From Betaproteobacteria bacterium (GTDB lineage: Bacteria > Pseudomonadota > Gammaproteobacteria > Burkholderiales > Burkholderiaceae), in assembly GCA_018969885.1 (NCBI GenBank), contig JAGWXN010000118.1:1-9733 (forward strand): 9,733 bases of DNA, read 5' to 3'. The position numbers and the translations under genes are program-made. Below are positions 6,114-9,733 of this stretch, one piece after another. Position 1 is the stretch's first letter. Each line of letters starts with the position of its first letter. Under the pieces are notes generated by a model. It did no database searches, was not told the origin of the DNA, and was given only the letters and a program-made list of their open reading frames with translations.

Positions 6114-7978
6114 CAGAGAGCTGCCAGTGTGAAGGCCGGGTCATCCCACGGCGATGCGGGCGGGCAATGGTCACTCATCATTGAGGCTCCTACCGCCATG
6201 CACAGCGCCACGGCTGCGTCGATCTTGTTCAGGGCCCTCTGTTTGGAGAGCCAGTAATTGTCCCAGCGGTCAGTCTCGATCACCGCCGACATGATTGCGG
6301 AGATCAGCACCGGACTGCGCCGCAGCCGGATCCGGCCTTCCAGCATCATCTCTTCGAGTTGGCGCACAGAGCCCGGCATCCACAGGCCCTGCGGCTCGCG
6401 GTCAGTACTTTTGACCGCCAGTTTCATGGCTTCGGTCGGCTTGCCGCGTTTGGTGCCGCCTTGCGGGTGTTCGACGAACTCCAGATTGAGCCCGACCTCG
6501 GCAATGTCTTCTTCGAGACGGCGAAAGGCGTAGCGATCATAGGCGACCATCTGGACGTCGAAATCGCGGTCGTATTCGGCAAGCGCCTGGGCAACGTGCC
6601 GGAAATTGATGTTCTCGCCTTGGGGCGCCTGCAAGAAACCCTGGCGGACCCAGACGTCGTAGGGCTGCTTGTCGCGCAGGGTGCGCGCAGCAAGTGTGTC
6701 GCCTGGCGTCCAGGCCTCGACCCAGGCATCGAAGCAGGGCTTGCCGTTCTTCTCGCCAGTCCGCTGCACCGCCGCGAGTGCGGTAATGTCACGGTTCTGG
6801 CTGAGATCGAGCCCGAGCCAGACCTTGGTCCCGGGCGTAGGATCGAAATCTGCCAGCAGCGGTTCCAGCGTTGCCCTGGTCATCCAGGCGGTCTCGGCGT
6901 CGGTCCAGACGCAGAAGTGAAGCCGCAGGATGCCGTTCAGCTGACCCGGAATGGACCTGGCCTGGGCGACCACCTCGGTGAGGTATTCGGCCGTGATCGT
7001 CACGCCCAGCAGCGGGTTGGCCTTAATCCAGCAGCCCGGGTCGTTCAGCGGGTCGTCACCGTCATCGAGCGCGCAGACGTAAGAGAACGTCGTGTCGTCC
7101 AGTACCTCGCCCAGATAGGTGGGGTCGGTCAGGGCGTCGATATTGCCAGCAGCCACCTTGACCGCGTGTTCGTGTTCCTCCCAAGCGACCGAATTCCGGT
7201 CCGATCCGGAGTTGGTGATCATGAACAGCAGCGGCTCGCGCCTGAACTTGAACCCGCGCTCCAGCATCTCGATGATCGAGCGGTCGGGCAGCTCGTGGAT
7301 CTCGTCCGCCAGCACGAAATATGGCCGAGGGCCCGAGCCGGTCTTGCCGGTATCGCGCGACACTGGCCGGAAGAATGAGCCCGATCCATGGTGGGCGATG
7401 TTGAACTCGCGCCCGGGACCGCCGGAGAACTCCAGACGTTTGGCCAGGGCCGGTGACTGACGCACCATCTTCACCGCGTCGGCAAAGAGAATGCCGGCCT
7501 GCTCGCGCTTGGCTGCAGCGGCATAGATCTGGGCACCGGCTTCACCGGCGGCGGTCATCCCGAACAGGCCAATGCCGCCAGCGACCGGGGATTTACCGTT
7601 GCCCTTGCCCTGCTCGATATAGGCCCGGCGGAACCGACGCCGACCGTCGGCGCGTTTCCAGCCGAACAGCGAGCCGATGATGAAGGCCTGGCTCGGTTCC
7701 AGATGGAACGGTTGGCCCTCGAACTGGCCCTCAGAAAGTTTGAGTACCTCCTCGAAGAATCCGAAGGCGTGGGTGGCGGCATCAAGGTCGAACCGTATGC
7801 CGTCGGTGCGTTTCAGGTCGTCGAGGTGGCGGCGACAGGCGTTGCGAACATGCGGCCCAGCGATGATCTCGCCCACGACCACGGCCCTCGCATAGGCGCT
7901 GGTGCGATCAGCCGAAGAAGCGGTCGGCGGGGTCGGCGTTTTGGTCCGACGCCTGGGTTTCGATGCGGGTTCTGGCAC
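6113..7978 (-). CDS. Phage terminase large subunit (TerL)
   Basis: A 621-residue ATP-driven packaging motor and nuclease. The N-terminal ATPase has Walker A QGKGNGKS (123-130) after YIE, and Walker B FVLADEIHEL (221-230) with D225 and E226; FMITNSGS (252-259) fits the coupling motif. The RNase H-like nuclease follows: GLDLSQNRD (389-397, D391), VAYDRYAF (478-485, D481) and KIDAAVA (585-591, D587) supply the expected acidic cluster. A conserved entry region, SAYARAVVVGEIIAGPHVR, begins near residue 27. All key residues are present, so the gene looks intact. The start is a GTG; an in-frame TGA three codons upstream leaves no longer option, and no other start codon precedes the conserved part. 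It overlaps the small terminase remnant by 71 bases. Confidence 0.96.
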   Translation of the reverse strand: MPEPASKPRRRTKTPTPPTASSADRTSAYARAVVVGEIIAGPHVRNACRRHLDDLKRTDGIRFDLDAATHAFGFFEEVLKLSEGQFEGQPFHLEPSQAFIIGSLFGWKRADGRRRFRRAYIEQGKGNGKSPVAGGIGLFGMTAAGEAGAQIYAAAAKREQAGILFADAVKMVRQSPALAKRLEFSGGPGREFNIAHHGSGSFFRPVSRDTGKTGSGPRPYFVLADEIHELPDRSIIEMLERGFKFRREPLLFMITNSGSDRNSVAWEEHEHAVKVAAGNIDALTDPTYLGEVLDDTTFSYVCALDDGDDPLNDPGCWIKANPLLGVTITAEYLTEVVAQARSIPGQLNGILRLHFCVWTDAETAWMTRATLEPLLADFDPTPGTKVWLGLDLSQNRDITALAAVQRTGEKNGKPCFDAWVEAWTPGDTLAARTLRDKQPYDVWVRQGFLQAPQGENINFRHVAQALAEYDRDFDVQMVAYDRYAFRRLEEDIAEVGLNLEFVEHPQGGTKRGKPTEAMKLAVKSTDREPQGLWMPGSVRQLEEMMLEGRIRLRRSPVLISAIMSAVIETDRWDNYWLSKQRALNKIDAAVALCMAVGASMMSDHCPPASPWDDPAFTLAAL

Positions 7979-8160
7979 TGGGCGTCATCCCGAACTCGGC
8001 GGCGTATCGCATCATGTCTGAGGCGGCCTTGTTGGCGATTTGGACCCAGCGAGCATAGGCCTTAGCGTAGGCGGCGAGCGCAACGAACTCGACCTCGAAG
8101 GGCAGCCCGATCTGGCGTAGCCAGTGGAGGCGTGGCAACCACAAGAGCCTCGGGGCTGGC
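7908..8160 (-). pseudogene. Small terminase subunit (P27-type), 5'-truncated remnant
   Basis: The reading frame ending at 7908 carries the C-terminal part of a P27-type small terminase: W at 8139-8141, then IGLPFEVEFVALAAYAKAYA, RWVQIANKA, and MMRYAAEFGMTPSARTRIE, close to the usual 'GLlt..d..alaaYa.ayarW' and 'a.efGltPssR.ri' signatures. Upstream of that tryptophan the frame stays open but no longer resembles the family; it runs antisense into the plus-strand gene. The N-terminal half, including the DNA-binding helix-turn-helix region, is missing. In another frame at 8143-8160 the codons read ASPEAL, which recalls the 'SPEA...W' segment that normally precedes the tryptophan, so a small frameshifting deletion may lie near 8142. 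Normal members are about twice as long. A short product from an internal TTG cannot be ruled out. Confidence 0.72.
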
Positions 8161-8234
8161 AATAATTTGATCTGTGAGCGACAGTCAGTTGCCCTAGGAA
8201 TGGGTTTGGTGTGTGGCGAGTTGGAGTCAATGGA
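8161..8234 (+). other. Junction gap between terminase remnant and plus-strand gene
   Basis: These 74 bases separate the last recognisable phage sequence from the divergent plus-strand gene. They must hold the promoter of that gene if it has its own, but I see no convincing -35/-10 pair at proper spacing. GGAG at 8223-8226 is eight bases before the ATG at 8235 and sets that start. No promoter for the minus-strand phage operon is visible here either, as expected if the original upstream region was lost. Confidence 0.4.
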
Positions 8235-9590
8235 ATGGGTGACGAAGACAACGAACCTGCAGCGGACGAAAACGTTTGCCCATTCTGTGCCTCTGCCGAT
8301 GACTGTGAGCATTTGCTCCTGGTTGTCGATCTGACGTTTGGAACCTCCGACGGAGGTGCCCTCTTTGACGCTTTTGGCGATCGCTGGAGAACGATCTCGG
8401 ATCAGGAAAATGATGACTTCGATGAGCGCGAGACATTCACCGAGCTGCTCGAAGAAGTGGATTCCTTGTCAGACGCCTCGCTCGGGTACGTCATTGAAGG
8501 CGGACCTGGTATGACTTCGGAATATCGAGTGTACTTCTGCTTATCGCAGGAGCGAGTGCAAGCAGCTGTAGCGAGGTTTGAGGCAGCGTCCTCTGCGCAT
8601 TCCGATGTTGAGAAGGATCGTTACGAGCTGGAAGTGCCTGACATCGTCATGAGCGCAAGCGTAAATGCATTTTCGTTGGCCTGGGATTCGTTCGGTGGGG
8701 AGGAGTTGGTATGTGGCCGGGTCCTTGAAGTGCGTTACCTCACAAAAAATGGATCAATTGCACATCTGGAATCTATCGGATGGGATGCAAAATCATCATC
8801 AAGCACAGTGGTCACTGTTGAGTATGAGGTCTGGGTTATGCCCAAAAAATTCGCACCCGAAAATCCTCAGACCCTGATTTATCGACGCGAGCGAGTAGCA
8901 GTCGATTTAGATGACCTAGTTTACGATCGGCTCGTTACATATGGCTTGGGCCCCGAGCGAAATCATTTTGATTGGGTGCAGATTTCAGAAAATTATGGAA
9001 ATATCAGTGACATTAATTTCCCAGAAGAAAACGCAGATGATTTGGCTGATAAAATCAAATCAATGCAACATGAAGGCGTAATAGATTTTTTTAAGGATGG
9101 CGGCCAAATACCAGAGAATTTATCTAAGCCTGTATTGGATGTTTATCTTGAATTTTTCGATATCGCCCAAAACCAAAACAAAATCGAGGAGCAGGAAACC
9201 AGATCGTGGGAGGCTGCCGAATTTGCGAGGGAAAATGAAGACAGGCTGCATTTCTCCGAGCTGAAATTTGACGTCGATGCTATTGAGAGGCCAGCGCAGC
9301 ATCGCATGGAGTCGGAAAAACAAGGCGGCAGGCGTTTAGTGATGATTTTACCCAGTATTCACAAATCTCGCTTGCTCTATATATTTTCCTGTCCACCCAC
9401 GAGCATTGACAGTGGCTGGAATATTGAGGCTTCTATTGTACGTAAAGTGCCTTCAAAGTTTTTTTACGTAGAACAAGCGAAAGAAAAATTCGAAATCTTT
9501 ATAGGTATGTCAGATGATGATCTTGAAAATGCTGTTATCGCGCAGATCAAAGATGGGTCAATGGCACAGCGATTTAGCCGGTCTATATAG
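8235..9590 (+). CDS. Unknown acidic 451-aa protein with N-terminal Cys/His cluster
   Basis: I do not recognise a characterised family. From the ATG at 8235 (GGAG eight bases upstream; a longer reading from GTG 8211 adds eight residues without a better site) the protein has C15, C18, C24 and H26 in VCPFCASADDCEHLLLVVD, which could bind zinc. An acidic, mostly helical section follows (about 40-85), then EGGPGMTSEYRVYFCLS (88-104). The middle (about 160-245) is predicted beta-rich, the part at 260-360 is charged and helical, and the end (365-425) returns to strands such as RRLVMILPSI and RLLYIFSCPP. No signal peptide or membrane segment is seen. It faces away from the phage operon and has much lower GC, so it is probably accessory cargo (moron, defence-like or island gene); that is inference. 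Confidence 0.8.
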   Translation: MGDEDNEPAADENVCPFCASADDCEHLLLVVDLTFGTSDGGALFDAFGDRWRTISDQENDDFDERETFTELLEEVDSLSDASLGYVIEGGPGMTSEYRVYFCLSQERVQAAVARFEAASSAHSDVEKDRYELEVPDIVMSASVNAFSLAWDSFGGEELVCGRVLEVRYLTKNGSIAHLESIGWDAKSSSSTVVTVEYEVWVMPKKFAPENPQTLIYRRERVAVDLDDLVYDRLVTYGLGPERNHFDWVQISENYGNISDINFPEENADDLADKIKSMQHEGVIDFFKDGGQIPENLSKPVLDVYLEFFDIAQNQNKIEEQETRSWEAAEFARENEDRLHFSELKFDVDAIERPAQHRMESEKQGGRRLVMILPSIHKSRLLYIFSCPPTSIDSGWNIEASIVRKVPSKFFYVEQAKEKFEIFIGMSDDDLENAVIAQIKDGSMAQRFSRSI

Positions 9591-9716
9591 GGATCAATAA
9601 TCCAAGTAGGCGTCCACGAGACCGATACGGATGTCCTGATTAGAGCACTTTCCGACCAATCTGGCTCGCCGGGACGGAGCCGATTTTGGCCCAGCGCTAG
9701 GCGAGAGGAGGGAGCT
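9591..9716. other. Intergenic stretch with imperfect palindrome
   Basis: No gene is visible in these 126 bases. At 9656-9689 there is an imperfect palindrome: CCAA...GGCTC (9656-9667), a nine-base centre, then GAGCC...TTGG (9677-9689). The inner five pairs and outer four pairs are exact, with a small internal loop between. TTTT follows the inner arm at 9684-9687, so it could act as a weak terminator for the plus-strand gene, but it could equally be the end region of a mobile element or a regulatory site for the gene starting at 9717. Composition returns to GC-rich here. Confidence 0.35.
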
Positions 9717-9733
9717 ATGCTTGTCCATAGTGA
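9717..9733 (+). CDS. Start of a further gene (only five codons visible)
   Basis: ATG at 9717 is preceded by AGGAGG at 9706-9711 with a five-base spacer, the strongest ribosome binding site on the plus strand of this window. Only M-L-V-H-S and part of the next codon lie inside the window, so no product can be named and the frame could close soon after. Confidence 0.4.

Noticed and set aside
3470..7378. Long plus-strand open frames opposite the capsid, protease, portal and large terminase genes (for example 3470-4552, 4836-6257, 6359-7378).
   Set aside because: They lie antisense to genes with clear family motifs, show no motifs of their own, and are explained by few stop codons in GC-rich DNA.
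1..7978. A gene transfer agent of the Rhodobacter type.
   Set aside because: The order is similar, but it is shared by HK97-like phages in general. The presence of a P27-type small terminase remnant and an HK97 gp10-type gene fits an ordinary siphoprophage, and no GTA-specific tail genes are in the window.
8161..8234. Bidirectional promoter between the phage operon and the plus-strand gene.
   Set aside because: TTGATC near 8167 has no -10 partner at proper distance, and nothing convincing was found on the minus strand.
8161..8312. Extension of the small terminase frame upstream to a possible start at 8312.
   Set aside because: This part shows no likeness to small terminases, is antisense to the start of the plus-strand gene, and has no supporting ribosome binding site.
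1..9733. CRISPR arrays, tRNA or rRNA genes, attachment site pairs.
   Set aside because: No regularly spaced repeats, cloverleaf sequences or paired direct repeats were found by reading the window.

Overview
The window is mostly the head and front-tail structural module of an HK97-like siphoprophage, read on the minus strand (right to left). From 7978 down to 1 the order is: large terminase, portal, prohead protease, major capsid, a small hypothetical protein, head-tail connector, head closure/adaptor, HK97 gp10-type protein, DUF3168-type tail completion protein, tail tube protein, and the start of a tail assembly chaperone that runs off the left edge. This is the classical DNA-packaging, head, connector, tail order. 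Most junctions overlap by 1 to 32 bases, so the genes form one tightly coupled operon. The DNA is GC-rich (a hand count of line 7561-7620 gives 37 of 60). Composition and protein style suggest a GC-rich proteobacterial host, perhaps an alphaproteobacterium; this is inference, because no host gene is present.

The right end is different. The small terminase gene that should precede the large terminase survives only as its C-terminal part (7908 to about 8141). Its N-terminal half, with the DNA-binding region, is gone, and a trace in another frame may remain to 8160. Just beyond lies a plus-strand gene (8235-9590) for a 451-residue acidic protein of unknown function with an N-terminal Cys-Cys-Cys-His cluster. 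Its DNA is clearly less GC-rich than the phage genes, falling from 31/60 near its start to 19/60 in its second half. I read this as a junction between prophage and foreign or accessory DNA, which makes the prophage probably packaging-defective or remodelled. After the gene come about 125 bases with an imperfect palindrome, then a strong ribosome binding site and the first codons of another gene at 9717.

The phage operon has only three clear untranslated gaps of more than 40 bases, and each holds a stable predicted hairpin. One is a terminator-like hairpin just before the capsid gene. One sits between a Shine-Dalgarno-like sequence and the start of the 72-residue gene after capsid. The third is a pair of mutually exclusive stems after the tail tube gene. 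Two of the stems contain a G-U pair that forms only in the minus-strand RNA. They bracket the two most abundant virion proteins and may set expression ratios after transcription.

How the genes work together: terminase packages DNA through the portal; the protease matures a capsid shell built of a protein with an N-terminal scaffold-like domain; the connector, closure and gp10-type proteins join the head to the tail; the tail tube protein, completion protein and chaperone build the tail.
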